From positions 1,612,001-1,676,000 of the forward strand of contig OX246690.1 in the NCBI GenBank assembly GCA_945909635.1: a stretch of DNA of 64,000 nt, written 5' to 3'. This document shows positions 44,305-52,962 of the stretch, one piece after another. Numbering within the stretch: the first letter of the stretch is position 1; each line of letters opens with the position of its first letter. The translations under genes and the position numbers were made by a program. The stretch comes from Clostridioides difficile_A (GTDB lineage Bacteria; Bacillota; Clostridia; Peptostreptococcales; Peptostreptococcaceae). Under the pieces are notes generated by a model. That model saw only the letters and a program-made list of their open reading frames with translations. It was not told the origin of the DNA and searched no databases.

Positions 44305-44360
44305 AAAGAATAAGAAAATATACCGCTTTTTATAAAAAGCGGTATATTTTCTTATTCTTT
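44305..44360. terminator. 28-bp perfect palindrome terminating the his operon
   Basis: The arm 44305-44332 is exactly complementary to 44333-44360, with the CCGC/GCGG core and AT-rich outer part, and is followed by TATTTTTAATTT. It is much longer than an ordinary terminator stem and would function in both directions. Confidence 0.9.
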
Positions 44361-44574
44361 ATTTTTAATTTGTAGAATAGTCTGTAAATTTCTTGGTGCA
44401 ATTTATTATATATATAATTTCTTAATAAAATAATTATATTTCATTACTTATTTTAGAAAAAATAAAATCATCTAATTATATTTAAGTGAAATAATATGAA
44501 AATAAATTTTATATTAAAAAATAGTAATAAAAATAGTGGTTTTATAAAAAAATAGAGTTAAATATAAACAATTA

Positions 44575-44586
44575 AAAAACGTTTTC
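44575..44586. promoter_or_regulatory. cre-like site (CcpA)
   Basis: AAAAACGTTTTC differs at one position from the C. difficile CcpA core GAAAANGTTTTC as I recall it. Distance to the permease start is about 500 bp, so a role in its control is doubtful. Confidence 0.3.
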
Positions 44587-45032
44587 AAAACTAATATTTC
44601 ATTTTTTTATTAAAAAATAAAATATTAGTTTTGATTTCTGGTTTAAGTTGGGTTATAATAAATTGTCAAATTATTTATTATTATAAAATAGACTATAAAA
44701 CAAGTAAAAGTCATACTATTTATAAAAGACATATAAAATAGGAAATTACAGAAATACAAATAAAATGTTTTTGAGAAATGGTGAAATTTTATTGCAAGAA
44801 ATTTAAAACGATTTCAACTTAATAAGTATAATCTATTTTACTTGTTATAAATATACAATGTATATTATACAATATAAAAAATACATGTACTTTTAAGAAA
44901 TATTATTAGATTTGGATTTTTAATTTTTATAATTTTTTTAAAGCTTTAAGCTATCATAAAAGTAAAAGATTACAAACGTTTAGTAGAGATTATTTTATTT
45001 TAATAAATAATAAAAACTATTTTTCTATAATA

Positions 45033-45049
45033 TTGGCATAATATATGCT
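45033..45049 (+). promoter_or_regulatory. Sigma-54-like -24/-12 promoter of the permease gene
   Basis: TTGGCAT with GG at 45035-45036, then exactly 10 nt, then GC at 45047-45048 in TATGCT. This gives the GG-N10-GC spacing and 7-of-7 match in the -24 box, with one mismatch in the -12 box. Start would be near 45060, 33 nt before the ATG. Confidence 0.5.
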
Positions 45050-45092
45050 TATATAACTATGAAATTAAATAAGTTTAAGTAGGAGGAAGAAA

Positions 45093-46430
45093 ATGGGAAG
45101 TAACGAACTAAAAAAGACACTTGGCGTGTCAGCAGCATTATCTACTGTTGTTGGTTCCGTTATAGGAGCTGGTGTATTCTTTAAACCACAAGCAGTTTAT
45201 ACATTGACTGGAGGAGCTCCAGGTCTTGGTATATTAGCATGGTTAATAGCTGGAATCATAACTATAACAGCTGGTCTTACAGCTGCAGAGGTATCAGTAG
45301 CGATACCAAAAACTGGTGGAATGATGGTATATATAAAAGAAATTTATGGAGAGAAATTAGGATTTTTAACTGGATGGATGCAAATTGTACTATTCTATCC
45401 TGGTATGATGGCTGCGTTGGGTGTTATATTTGGAGAGCAAGCTTCAGCTTTAATTGGTAGCCCATCATTATTACTTCCAATAGCTATTGGAATTATAGTA
45501 ATAGTTGCAGGATTGAATATGCTTGGTTCAAAAACTGGAGGAGCTATACAGACAGTTTCTACAATATGTAAATTAATACCACTTATTTTGATAATGATTG
45601 TTGGATTTATTAAAGGTGGTGGAGATAATCCAATACTTACACCTATGGTTGGTGAGGGATTAAGTCTAGGTAGTGTATTAGGTCAGGTTTTAATTGCTAT
45701 ACTATTTGCATTTGATGGTTGGATGAATGTTGGTACTTTAGCTGGAGAAATGAAAAATCCTGGAAAAGACCTTCCAAAAGCTATAATAGGTGGATTATCA
45801 GTCGTTATGGCTGTTTACTTTATAATAAACTTAGCATACCTTTGGGTATTACCAGCTAATGAATTAGCAAATTATGCTTCTCCTGCATCAGCAGTTGCTG
45901 AAGTTATATTTGGTTCAATTGGTGGGAAAATAATATCTGTAGGTATATTAATTTCAGTATTCGGAGCATTAAATGGATTCTTATTAACTGGTTCAAGAGT
46001 TGCGTATACTTTAGCTACAGATAAGACTTTACCAAAGTATAGTACTTTTTCTAAATTAAATTCTGCTCAAGTTCCAGCAAATGCTATAACATTAGTATCT
46101 GTTATTGCATCTATATATGCTTTATCAGGTCAATTTAACTTATTAACTGATTTAGCAGTATTTGCGACTTGGATATTCTATGTATTAACATTTATAGGAG
46201 TAATGAAACTTAGAAAAACTCATCCAGATATGCCAAGAGAGTATAAAGTGCCATTATATCCAATAGTTCCAATAATAGCTATAGCAAGTGGTATATTTGT
46301 TGTAGTTAATCAATTATGTTTTGCAGGTATGAAAACTACTATGATATCTATAGGAGGCCTTATAATAACAGCTATAGGCTTACCAGTGTATGCTTATATG
46401 ACTAAAGGGACAAAAAGAGAATCTAAGTAG
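45093..46430 (+). CDS. APC-family amino acid permease
   Basis: 445 residues with twelve membrane helices. The opening TLGVSAALSTVVGSVIGAGVFF carries the substrate-binding G-S/A-G motif of the amino acid/polyamine/organocation superfamily. FDGWMNVGTLAGEMKNPGKDLPKAI is typical of LAT/SteT-like exchangers (Ser/Thr or other neutral amino acids). The exact substrate is unknown. AGGAGG precedes ATG. It is a single gene between strong terminators, 800 bp after the his operon, with a sigma-54-like promoter. Confidence 0.9.
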   Translation: MGSNELKKTLGVSAALSTVVGSVIGAGVFFKPQAVYTLTGGAPGLGILAWLIAGIITITAGLTAAEVSVAIPKTGGMMVYIKEIYGEKLGFLTGWMQIVLFYPGMMAALGVIFGEQASALIGSPSLLLPIAIGIIVIVAGLNMLGSKTGGAIQTVSTICKLIPLILIMIVGFIKGGGDNPILTPMVGEGLSLGSVLGQVLIAILFAFDGWMNVGTLAGEMKNPGKDLPKAIIGGLSVVMAVYFIINLAYLWVLPANELANYASPASAVAEVIFGSIGGKIISVGILISVFGALNGFLLTGSRVAYTLATDKTLPKYSTFSKLNSAQVPANAITLVSVIASIYALSGQFNLLTDLAVFATWIFYVLTFIGVMKLRKTHPDMPREYKVPLYPIVPIIAIASGIFVVVNQLCFAGMKTTMISIGGLIITAIGLPVYAYMTKGTKRESK

Positions 46431-46455
46431 CTTATAAATACTTTATAATTATGTT

Positions 46456-46503
46456 AAAAATAAAATCCCAATCTATTTATAGATAGATTGGGATTTTATT
46501 TTT
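46456..46503 (+). terminator. Terminator of the permease gene
   Basis: The 21-nt arm 46456-46476 is perfectly complementary to 46483-46503 around a 6-nt loop, ending in a T run. Confidence 0.9.
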
Positions 46504-47097
46504 GATTTTTTGGAAATGAAATTGAAAATCTAAATAATTGTTTATTCTGATGTGTTTTGTTTATAAGTATTTTTTAAAAATAATCAAATTAAATTATATC
46601 TGTATAGTAGAAGATATATATAACATTTTGAAAATTAAATCTTTCTATTATAAATAACATAATATTGTGTTAATAAGAAAAAATTACCTAATTAATATAA
46701 TGATTTATGAATAAAGTTAGTAATTTTTATTTGATAAAAATATTAGTTAACATAAATACATAATGTATACATGAAAAATGTGCAATATCATTGTTTTAGT
46801 ACTTATTTCTTGTTTAATATTTCTAATTTATAAAAAACAATTTATAAATTTTAAAAATTAGAAATGACATTTTAACTAGAATTAATTGTAAAAAACACTA
46901 TATAATACTCAATTTTCAACATTCTATACAATTATACATAAATTATACAGCATAATAATCATCAAAATAACAAATTTTAAAAATTAAGCAAAACTTTTTG
47001 TCGAAGTTCAACGTCTATATATATGTAGTGTAAATTTTGGGTATAAAATACTACAAAAATATAAATGTAAAAATATAGCAATATTGGAGGTCGAACG
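46504..47097. other. AT-rich region upstream of pdaV
   Basis: About 590 bp without a gene. The only recognisable signal is the ECF promoter at 46988-47015. The rest is low-complexity AT without clear hairpins. Confidence 0.5.
46988..47015 (+). promoter_or_regulatory. Sigma-V (CsfV) type ECF promoter
   Basis: GCAAAAC (46988-46994), 17-bp spacer, CGTC (47012-47015). It resembles the SigV promoters of Bacillus (TGAAAC, 16-17 bp, CGTC). Start expected near 47022. It would let CsfV drive its own operon. Confidence 0.65.
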
Positions 47098-47931
47098 ATG
47101 AGAAATAAAAAGAAAAAAATAAATAGAAAGAAATTATATGTACTTTTAAGTGCTATTGTAGTATGTCTAGCTTTTATAATAGTTGGTATACGAGTTAGCT
47201 CTTTAAATGTTAAAGAAGACGAAATTAGTAGAAATACAAAATTGTCAAGTTCTACTATTACAGATATAGTATCTAATACAACAACGGAAATTAGCAAAGG
47301 GCCAAGTAAGAGTTCTGGAAAAGTAGCATACATAACTATAGATGATGGTCCATCTAAATTTACCGACCAGATGATAAAAACTCTAAATAAATATAATGTT
47401 AAAGCAACTTTTTTTATGATAGATGGCAATATGAAGGAATATCCACAACAAGTTAAAAATATAATTAAAAGTGGGAACACAGGAGGTTTCCATAGTGTAT
47501 CACATGATATTCATAAGCTTTATGTTACTAGTACATCAGCAAAAGAGGAATTTGATACAAATGACCAAACTTTTTACAAAATAACTGGTAAACATTCAAA
47601 AGTAATAAGAATACCTTATGGAAGTAAACCATATACACCACAAGCTTCTTATCAAGCTTTAGTTGATGCTGGATACAAGATTTGGGACTGGGATTTGGAT
47701 ACAGAGGACTGGAGATCTAATTCTGCTCAAATCTTACAAAATGTGAAAAATCATGTTAAGAATAGAAAAGGCGAGGATAAAGACCAACTTGTAGTTTTAA
47801 TGCATGAGAAAAAACAAAGTGCAGAAGCTTTAGATTCAGTTTTAAAATTCTTATCAGATGAAGGTTATGAATTTGCAGCAGTGGATCAAAATCAGATACC
47901 AAAAAATTATTGGTTGCGTAATTTAGAGTAG
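47098..47931 (+). CDS. pdaV: Peptidoglycan N-deacetylase PdaV
   Basis: 277 residues. A basic start and one membrane helix (13-31) are followed by a Ser/Thr-rich linker and an extracellular NodB domain: TIDDGPS with Asp82 and Asp83, FHSVSHD zinc His pair, RIPYGSK, and LMHEKKQ near the end. It removes acetyl groups from peptidoglycan GlcNAc and thereby raises lysozyme resistance. It heads the lysozyme-response cluster behind a sigma-V-type promoter. GGAGG is present about 8 nt before ATG. The symbol follows the C. difficile locus I recognise by gene order. Confidence 0.9.
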   Translation: MRNKKKKINRKKLYVLLSAIVVCLAFIIVGIRVSSLNVKEDEISRNTKLSSSTITDIVSNTTTEISKGPSKSSGKVAYITIDDGPSKFTDQMIKTLNKYNVKATFFMIDGNMKEYPQQVKNIIKSGNTGGFHSVSHDIHKLYVTSTSAKEEFDTNDQTFYKITGKHSKVIRIPYGSKPYTPQASYQALVDAGYKIWDWDLDTEDWRSNSAQILQNVKNHVKNRKGEDKDQLVVLMHEKKQSAEALDSVLKFLSDEGYEFAAVDQNQIPKNYWLRNLE

Positions 47932-47998
47932 TTAAAATATAAGAGCATTAATTGATATTTTAGAAATTGAGAATAAAAATGAGTGAGGTGTAGATATA

Positions 47999-48955
47999 TT
48001 GAATAAAAAACTTTATATAGGAATGGTCGGAATACTATCTTTAATGATGGTTGGTTGCAACAAAAGTTTGGCAAAAGTAAATGATGTGGAAATTACAAAA
48101 GAGCAATATCAAAAAACAAAAGCAGTTTTATCTGCTACTAATAGTTATATAAATGGGCAATCTTTAGATGAATTGGAAAAAACTTTGGATAAAAAAGGTA
48201 GAAATAAATTAGAAAATGTTATAATATCGTTTATGGTGGATAATGAACTTTTATATCAAGAGGCTAAGGATAAAGGATTAACTCCAACTAAAAGCGAAGT
48301 AGACTCAAAGTATCAAGAACTAGAAGATAATATGAATTTGAATACGAGTTACAAAGAAAAAATGGACAAAGCAGGTGTTGATAAAGCATACTTAAAACAA
48401 GAAATATCTAAAGATTTAGCCATAGATAAAAATAAGAAAGCCTTTGAAGATAGAATAAATGTAAGTGATGCGGATATGAAATCCTATTATACGAAACATA
48501 AAAAAGATTTTAATGTAGAAGAAGTAAATGCTTCTCAGATACTTATATCAACTTTAGATAAAAACAAAAAGGAAGTAAGCAAAGATAAGAAAGAAGCTTT
48601 AAAGAAAAAGGCAGACAACATATTAACTAAAATCAAAAATGGAGAAAGTTTTGAAGAATTGGCTAAAAAATATTCAGATGACAAAGCAACTGGAAAAAAC
48701 GGAGGACAGCTAGGATATTTCACAAAAGAAGATAAAAATGCTGAGTTTACAAAAGAAGTGTTCAAATTAAAGAAAAATGAGGTTTCAAATGTATTTGAAA
48801 CTAGTTATGGATATCATATAGTCAAAGTTACTGATAAAAGAGAAAGACAAAAAAGTTTTAATGAGTGTCAGAGTTTAATAAGAGAATCTATTTTAAATGA
48901 AAAGTATATTGAGCATATAAAGAAATTGAATGAAGATGCAAAAATAGACAGATAG
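47999..48955 (+). CDS. prsA: PrsA-like foldase lipoprotein (parvulin)
   Basis: 318 residues. The lipoprotein signal ends at MVGC with Cys20 as the probable lipidation site. SurA-like N-terminal helices follow, then one parvulin (PpiC) domain at ~170-265 (VNASQILIST, KYSDDKATGKNGGQLGYFTKED, SYGYHIVKVTDKR), and a short C-terminal helix. It folds secreted proteins between membrane and wall. The TTG start lies behind GAGGTG. Position between pdaV and csfV puts it in the sigma-V regulon, and it may assist secreted lysozyme-defence proteins (inference). Confidence 0.88.
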   Translation: MNKKLYIGMVGILSLMMVGCNKSLAKVNDVEITKEQYQKTKAVLSATNSYINGQSLDELEKTLDKKGRNKLENVIISFMVDNELLYQEAKDKGLTPTKSEVDSKYQELEDNMNLNTSYKEKMDKAGVDKAYLKQEISKDLAIDKNKKAFEDRINVSDADMKSYYTKHKKDFNVEEVNASQILISTLDKNKKEVSKDKKEALKKKADNILTKIKNGESFEELAKKYSDDKATGKNGGQLGYFTKEDKNAEFTKEVFKLKKNEVSNVFETSYGYHIVKVTDKRERQKSFNECQSLIRESILNEKYIEHIKKLNEDAKIDR

Positions 48956-49006
48956 AATCTCTAAAGACTCAATCCTAGCCTGTAATCGGAGGGAGATTTT
49001 ACAGGA

Positions 49007-49489
49007 ATGTTTAAGAGTTTAAAGAGAACGAAGGTTGAGAAATACATTATCGATAATAAAGACTCTTTTTATAGAATTGCATATAGTTATACAAAGAATG
49101 AAGAAGATGCCTTAGATGTGGTTCAAGAAGCCATGTATAAGGCTCTATATTCAGTGGAAAATATTAAAGAAGTAAATTATATAAAGACATGGTTTTATAA
49201 AATTTTAGTTAGAACTAGTATAGATTTTATTAGGAAAAACCGTAAATATAATAACATGACAGATATTGACCATATAGATGAAACTGGAGAATGTGATAAA
49301 TATACTGATTTAGATTTAAAAAGAGCTTTAGAAGAATTACCTATTGAGTATAAATCTATTATAATATTAAGATTTTTTGAAGATTTAAAGATTGAAGAAG
49401 TGGCAATAATATTGGATGAAAATGTGAATACTGTTAAAACTAGGCTATATACTGCTTTAAAAAAACTAAAATTAAAAATTGAAGAGTAG
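49007..49489 (+). CDS. csfV: ECF sigma factor CsfV (SigV-like)
   Basis: 160 residues. Region 2 (DSFYRIAYSYTKNEEDALDVVQEAMYKAL) and region 4 (ALEELPIEYKSIIILRFFEDLKIEEVAIIL ... TVKTRLYTALKKLK) are the two ECF halves. It directs RNA polymerase to envelope-stress promoters, with lysozyme as the inducer. GGAGGG lies about 12 nt before the ATG at 49007. It is 11 nt upstream of its anti-sigma factor, the usual arrangement. It is presumed to recognise the promoter at 46988-47015. Confidence 0.93.
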   Translation: MFKSLKRTKVEKYIIDNKDSFYRIAYSYTKNEEDALDVVQEAMYKALYSVENIKEVNYIKTWFYKILVRTSIDFIRKNRKYNNMTDIDHIDETGECDKYTDLDLKRALEELPIEYKSIIILRFFEDLKIEEVAIILDENVNTVKTRLYTALKKLKLKIEE

Positions 49490-49500
49490 GGATAAAAAGA

Positions 49501-50370
49501 ATGACGAGCAAAGAAAGGTTAGATAAGTTAAAAGAGGAGTATCATAAAATTCCAATACCAAAGAAACTAGATACTATAATAAATCATGAGAAAATAGAAA
49601 ATATATATTATGAGAAAAATAAGAAAGTAAATAGATTAAGATTTAAAGTTGCAATAGCTTTTGCTTGTATGTTTACAGTATTAGTAAATATAAGTCCTGT
49701 ATTTGCAGATAATTTCTCTAAGATACCTATAATTGGAGGAATAGTAGAAGTAATAACTATAAAAAATTATAGCTTAAAGAGTGAAAATTATGAAGCTAAG
49801 ATTGATATTCCTAAGATACAAGGTTTAAAAGATAAAAACTTAGAAAAGCGCTTAAACAGTAGCTTTATGGAAGATGGAAAAAGGCTTTATGATGAATTTC
49901 AACAGAGGATGGAAAAGATAGAATTATCAAAGAATAAAGGACATAAGTCTTTAAGTTTGAGTTATAGTGTTAAAAATAATTCTAAAGATTTCCTCTCAAT
50001 AGAAATGACAAAAAATGAGATAGAAGCATCATCTTATGTTAGTAAAATACATTATAATGTTGATAAGAAAAGACAAATAGTTTTGACTTTACCTATGCTT
50101 TTTAAGGATGATAAATATATAAAAGTTATTAGTGATAATATAAAAGAACAGATGAGAGAGCAGATGAAAAAGGACAATACAAAATCATATTTTATAGACC
50201 AAGAAAAAGATTTATCTGCTGAAGATTTTAAAACTATCAACAAATATCAAGATTTTTATATTAATAAAGATGGAAATCTTGTAATCAGTTTTGATGAATA
50301 TGAAGTAGCACCTGGTTATATGGGAGCAGTAGAATTTGTAATACCATATAAAGTAATAAAAGATTTGTAA
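49501..50370 (+). CDS. rsiV: Anti-sigma factor RsiV (lysozyme receptor)
   Basis: 289 residues. A short cytoplasmic sigma-binding part (1-~45) is followed by a membrane helix (~49-66) ending PVFAD, which is also a plausible signal-peptidase site as used in the known RsiV cleavage. An extracellular DUF3298-type domain (~80-289, IDIPKIQGLKD to VAPGYMGAVEFVIP) binds lysozyme. Lysozyme binding triggers cleavage and frees CsfV. It directly follows csfV and is duplicated in the next gene. Confidence 0.92.
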   Translation: MTSKERLDKLKEEYHKIPIPKKLDTIINHEKIENIYYEKNKKVNRLRFKVAIAFACMFTVLVNISPVFADNFSKIPIIGGIVEVITIKNYSLKSENYEAKIDIPKIQGLKDKNLEKRLNSSFMEDGKRLYDEFQQRMEKIELSKNKGHKSLSLSYSVKNNSKDFLSIEMTKNEIEASSYVSKIHYNVDKKRQIVLTLPMLFKDDKYIKVISDNIKEQMREQMKKDNTKSYFIDQEKDLSAEDFKTINKYQDFYINKDGNLVISFDEYEVAPGYMGAVEFVIPYKVIKDL

Positions 50371-50412
50371 ATTGAATAGTAGTTTATATATAAATACATT
50401 AAGGAGGTCAAC

Positions 50413-51165
50413 ATGAATACATGTAAAAAACTTAAAAAATCTATATTTAAAATTGCTATAGTTTCAATATGTTTATTAATATCATTAGTAAATATAAAAC
50501 CTATATTTGCAAGTTCTTCTAATGAGACTCTAAACAATAATACAATAAAGGTTGTAAATGCTAAGAATCTCAATTTTAAGCAAGGTAATTATGAAGTGAA
50601 AATTAGTATTCCCAAAATAGAGGGTTTAAAAGATAAAGATTTAGAGAATAAATTAAATAATGAGTTTTTGCAAGATGGAAAAAAACTTTACAATCAATTT
50701 AAAAATGAAATGAAAAAAGAAAATAATAAAGGTCATAGATATTTAAATGCAAGTTATAATGTTAAAAACAATTCTAAGGACTTTTTATCCATAGAAATGA
50801 AAAAAGAAGAGATAGAAGCTTCTTCAACCGTAACTAAAAAGCACTATACTATTGATAAAAATAGAGAAATACTATTAAATTTGCCAATATTTTTTAAAGA
50901 TAGTAGATATATAAGAGCTATAAGTGATAATATAAAAGAGCAGATGAGAAATCAGATTAAAAAGGATAATACAAAATCCTATTTTATTGACCAAGGAAAA
51001 GATTCACCAGTAAAGGATTTCGAATCTATAAATAAGTATCAAGATTTTTATATTAATAAAAGTGGAAATCTTATAATTAGTTTTGATGAATATGAAGTAG
51101 CTCCTGGTTATATGGGAGCAGTGGAATTTGTACTACCAAATAAGGTGATAAAAAACCTAAGATAG
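50413..51165 (+). CDS. RsiV paralogue without the sigma-binding region, predicted secreted
   Basis: 250 residues, highly similar to the extracellular domain of RsiV throughout (IPKIEGLKDKDLENKLN, YNVKNNSKDFLSIEM, YEVAPGYMGAVEFVLP). The cytoplasmic anti-sigma part is missing. Instead there is a short basic start and a hydrophobic signal segment (11-33) ending IFASS, an AxA-like cleavage site. It therefore cannot hold CsfV, but could bind lysozyme outside the cell. AAGGAGG precedes ATG. It lies 42 nt after rsiV in the same cluster. Function by inference: decoy or lysozyme inhibitor. Confidence 0.82.
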   Translation: MNTCKKLKKSIFKIAIVSICLLISLVNIKPIFASSSNETLNNNTIKVVNAKNLNFKQGNYEVKISIPKIEGLKDKDLENKLNNEFLQDGKKLYNQFKNEMKKENNKGHRYLNASYNVKNNSKDFLSIEMKKEEIEASSTVTKKHYTIDKNREILLNLPIFFKDSRYIRAISDNIKEQMRNQIKKDNTKSYFIDQGKDSPVKDFESINKYQDFYINKSGNLIISFDEYEVAPGYMGAVEFVLPNKVIKNLR

Positions 51166-51207
51166 ATATATAGAAGATTTTTAGATAGACTTGGTAAGGA
51201 GAATTAT

Positions 51208-52035
51208 ATGAATATATATGAACAAGCTATACAGTTAATAGAAAATAAGGAGGATTTTGCATTTGCTACTATAACCTCTCACTCAGGTTCAACACCACGT
51301 GAAACTGGAGCCATGATGATTGTAAAAAATGATGGTAAAATATTTGGTTCAGTAGGTGGAGGAAGTGTAGAAGCTACATGTATAAAACATGCACTTAATG
51401 TCATAAGAGATAGAAAATCAATGTTGTATAAATTTACTTTAAATAAATCTGATGTAGCAAAACTTGGAATGATATGTGGTGGCAATGGAGAGATACAAAT
51501 AGATTTTATTGACAGTGAATTGGAGAGTAATATAGAAAGATTTAATAGAAGTTTAAAAGAGAATACAAGTAAAGCGTATATATTTGGGGCAGGTCATATC
51601 TCAAGAGATGTGGCTATAATATTATCCCTTTTAGAATTTAGAACAGTAGTAATAGATGATAGAGAAGAATTTGCCAACTCTGAAAGATTTCCAGATTCAG
51701 AAGTAGTAGTTTTAGATTCTTTTGAAGATATACCAGATTTTTCAATTGATGAAAATAGTTATATAATTATTTTAACAAGGGGGCACTTATATGATTCAAG
51801 TGCTTTAGAATGGGCTCTTAAAAGAAATTCTGGGTATATTGGTATGATTGGAAGTAGAACCAAGATTGGGCTAACATATGAAAAACTTATGAAAAAAGGT
51901 TTCAAAAAGGAAGAACTTGAAAAAGTTCATGCACCAATAGGTATAAAATTGGATGCTCAGACACCAGCTGAAATAGCTGTATGTATAGCTGCTGAACTTA
52001 TAAATTGTAGAGCAAATAAGGAAAAAAGAAACTGA
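51208..52035 (+). CDS. XdhC/CoxI-family protein
   Basis: 275 residues. The N-terminal XdhC domain (ATITSHSGSTPRETGAMMIVKNDG, FGSVGGGSVEA) is followed by a Rossmann domain (AYIFGAGHISRDVAIILSLL, VIDDREEFANSERFPDSEV). These proteins assist insertion or maturation of molybdenum cofactor in xanthine-dehydrogenase-type enzymes, or handle selenium-dependent hydroxylases. No such enzyme is adjacent. AAGGAG precedes ATG, and the stop overlaps the next start, so the two genes are co-transcribed. Confidence 0.85.
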   Translation: MNIYEQAIQLIENKEDFAFATITSHSGSTPRETGAMMIVKNDGKIFGSVGGGSVEATCIKHALNVIRDRKSMLYKFTLNKSDVAKLGMICGGNGEIQIDFIDSELESNIERFNRSLKENTSKAYIFGAGHISRDVAIILSLLEFRTVVIDDREEFANSERFPDSEVVVLDSFEDIPDFSIDENSYIIILTRGHLYDSSALEWALKRNSGYIGMIGSRTKIGLTYEKLMKKGFKKEELEKVHAPIGIKLDAQTPAEIAVCIAAELINCRANKEKRN

Positions 52036-52796
52036 TGAATAAAGTAAGTAAAGACACTGACATTTTAAATGTAACTTTTAGAGGTAATGAGATAAAGGTG
52101 ATTTTGTTGTATAAAGATAGAAAAAATATTTCTATAAAAATAGACTCATTTGGTAAAATAATTGTAACAAGTTCTCCTAAAATCTCTAAAAAAATAATAA
52201 AAGATATAATAATTGAAAAGGGAGACTGGATACTTAAAAAGTCTGAAAAATATAAGAACAGAGAAGAATCATACAGACAAAGAATGTTTATAAATGGCGA
52301 GAAATTTCTTTATTTAGGTAAAGAATACTATTTAGTTATAAAAGAAATATTAGATGATTGTGTCTCAAAAAGTAACTGTACAATAAATCTTGATGAATCT
52401 CAAATAATTATTCAAACAAATGATACCAGTAAAGACTTCATTAGAACATCTTTGAAGGAATGGTATAAAACAGAAAGCCAAAGAATAGTTTTAGAGAGAA
52501 TAGATTTTCTTAAATCAACTTGTGAAATAATGAAGCAATTGATTCCAAAAAGTGTTAAGGTAAAAGAGCAAAAAAAGAGATGGGGAAGTTGCACATCTCA
52601 AAAAAATATTTATATAAATTCAAAAATATCTATGGCAAGATTAGATGTAATTGATTATATAATAATACATGAATTTAGTCATTTAATACATATGAATCAT
52701 TCTAAAAAATTTTATGATTTGGTAAAATCTATTATGCCAGATTATAGAGAAAAAGAAAATTGGCTAAAAATAAATGGATATAAAATAATAATATGA
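52035..52796 (+). CDS. YgjP-like zinc metallopeptidase (DUF45)
   Basis: 253 residues. The C-terminal part has RWGSCTSQKNIYINSKI and the zinc motif HEFSH (212-216) followed by HMNHSKKF, the layout of YgjP/SprT-like M48-related gluzincins. The N-terminal ~120 residues form a beta-rich domain. ATG overlaps the xdhC stop (TGATG). The substrate is unknown. In operons with other genes these are often maintenance peptidases, and here the xdhC coupling may be incidental. Confidence 0.85.
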   Translation: MNKVSKDTDILNVTFRGNEIKVILLYKDRKNISIKIDSFGKIIVTSSPKISKKIIKDIIIEKGDWILKKSEKYKNREESYRQRMFINGEKFLYLGKEYYLVIKEILDDCVSKSNCTINLDESQIIIQTNDTSKDFIRTSLKEWYKTESQRIVLERIDFLKSTCEIMKQLIPKSVKVKEQKKRWGSCTSQKNIYINSKISMARLDVIDYIIIHEFSHLIHMNHSKKFYDLVKSIMPDYREKENWLKINGYKIII

Positions 52797-52856
52797 AAAC
52801 GGTTATTCCAAAAGTTGTATTTAGAATATAGAAAACATATTATTGTGAAAAAAATA

Positions 52857-52871
52857 AATAATCTGAAAATT
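52857..52871. promoter_or_regulatory. CodY-like box upstream of the ilv leader
   Basis: Read on the minus strand, this 15-mer matches AATTTTCWGAAAATT at 13 of 15 positions. It is 13 bp upstream of the -35 hexamer of the ilv promoter. CodY is known to control branched-chain amino acid genes in Firmicutes. Confidence 0.55.
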
Positions 52872-52884
52872 TTAAAAAAAGTCG

Positions 52885-52913
52885 TTGACATTATAAAAGA
52901 TAGAGAATATAAT
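52885..52913 (+). promoter_or_regulatory. Consensus promoter of the ilv T-box transcript
   Basis: TTGACA (52885-52890), 17 bp, TATAAT (52908-52913): a perfect consensus. The T-box leader begins about 50 nt downstream. Confidence 0.85.
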
Positions 52914-52962
52914 CTATATTAACAACAAAACAGATAGAAAATATAAAATTAAAAAAATTAAA

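Larger units (their letters stand above)
44361..45092. other. Long AT-rich upstream region of the amino acid permease
   Basis: 732 bp without a gene. It holds a CcpA-type cre-like sequence (44575-44586), an overlapping inverted repeat with arms near 44586-44599 and 44621-44634 (CAAAACTAATATTT and its complement), and the -24/-12 element at 45033-45049. The rest is low-complexity AT. Confidence 0.5.

Noticed and set aside
44361..45092. Hidden coding gene in the gap before the permease
   Set aside because: All frames on both strands are short, AT low-complexity and without ribosome sites.
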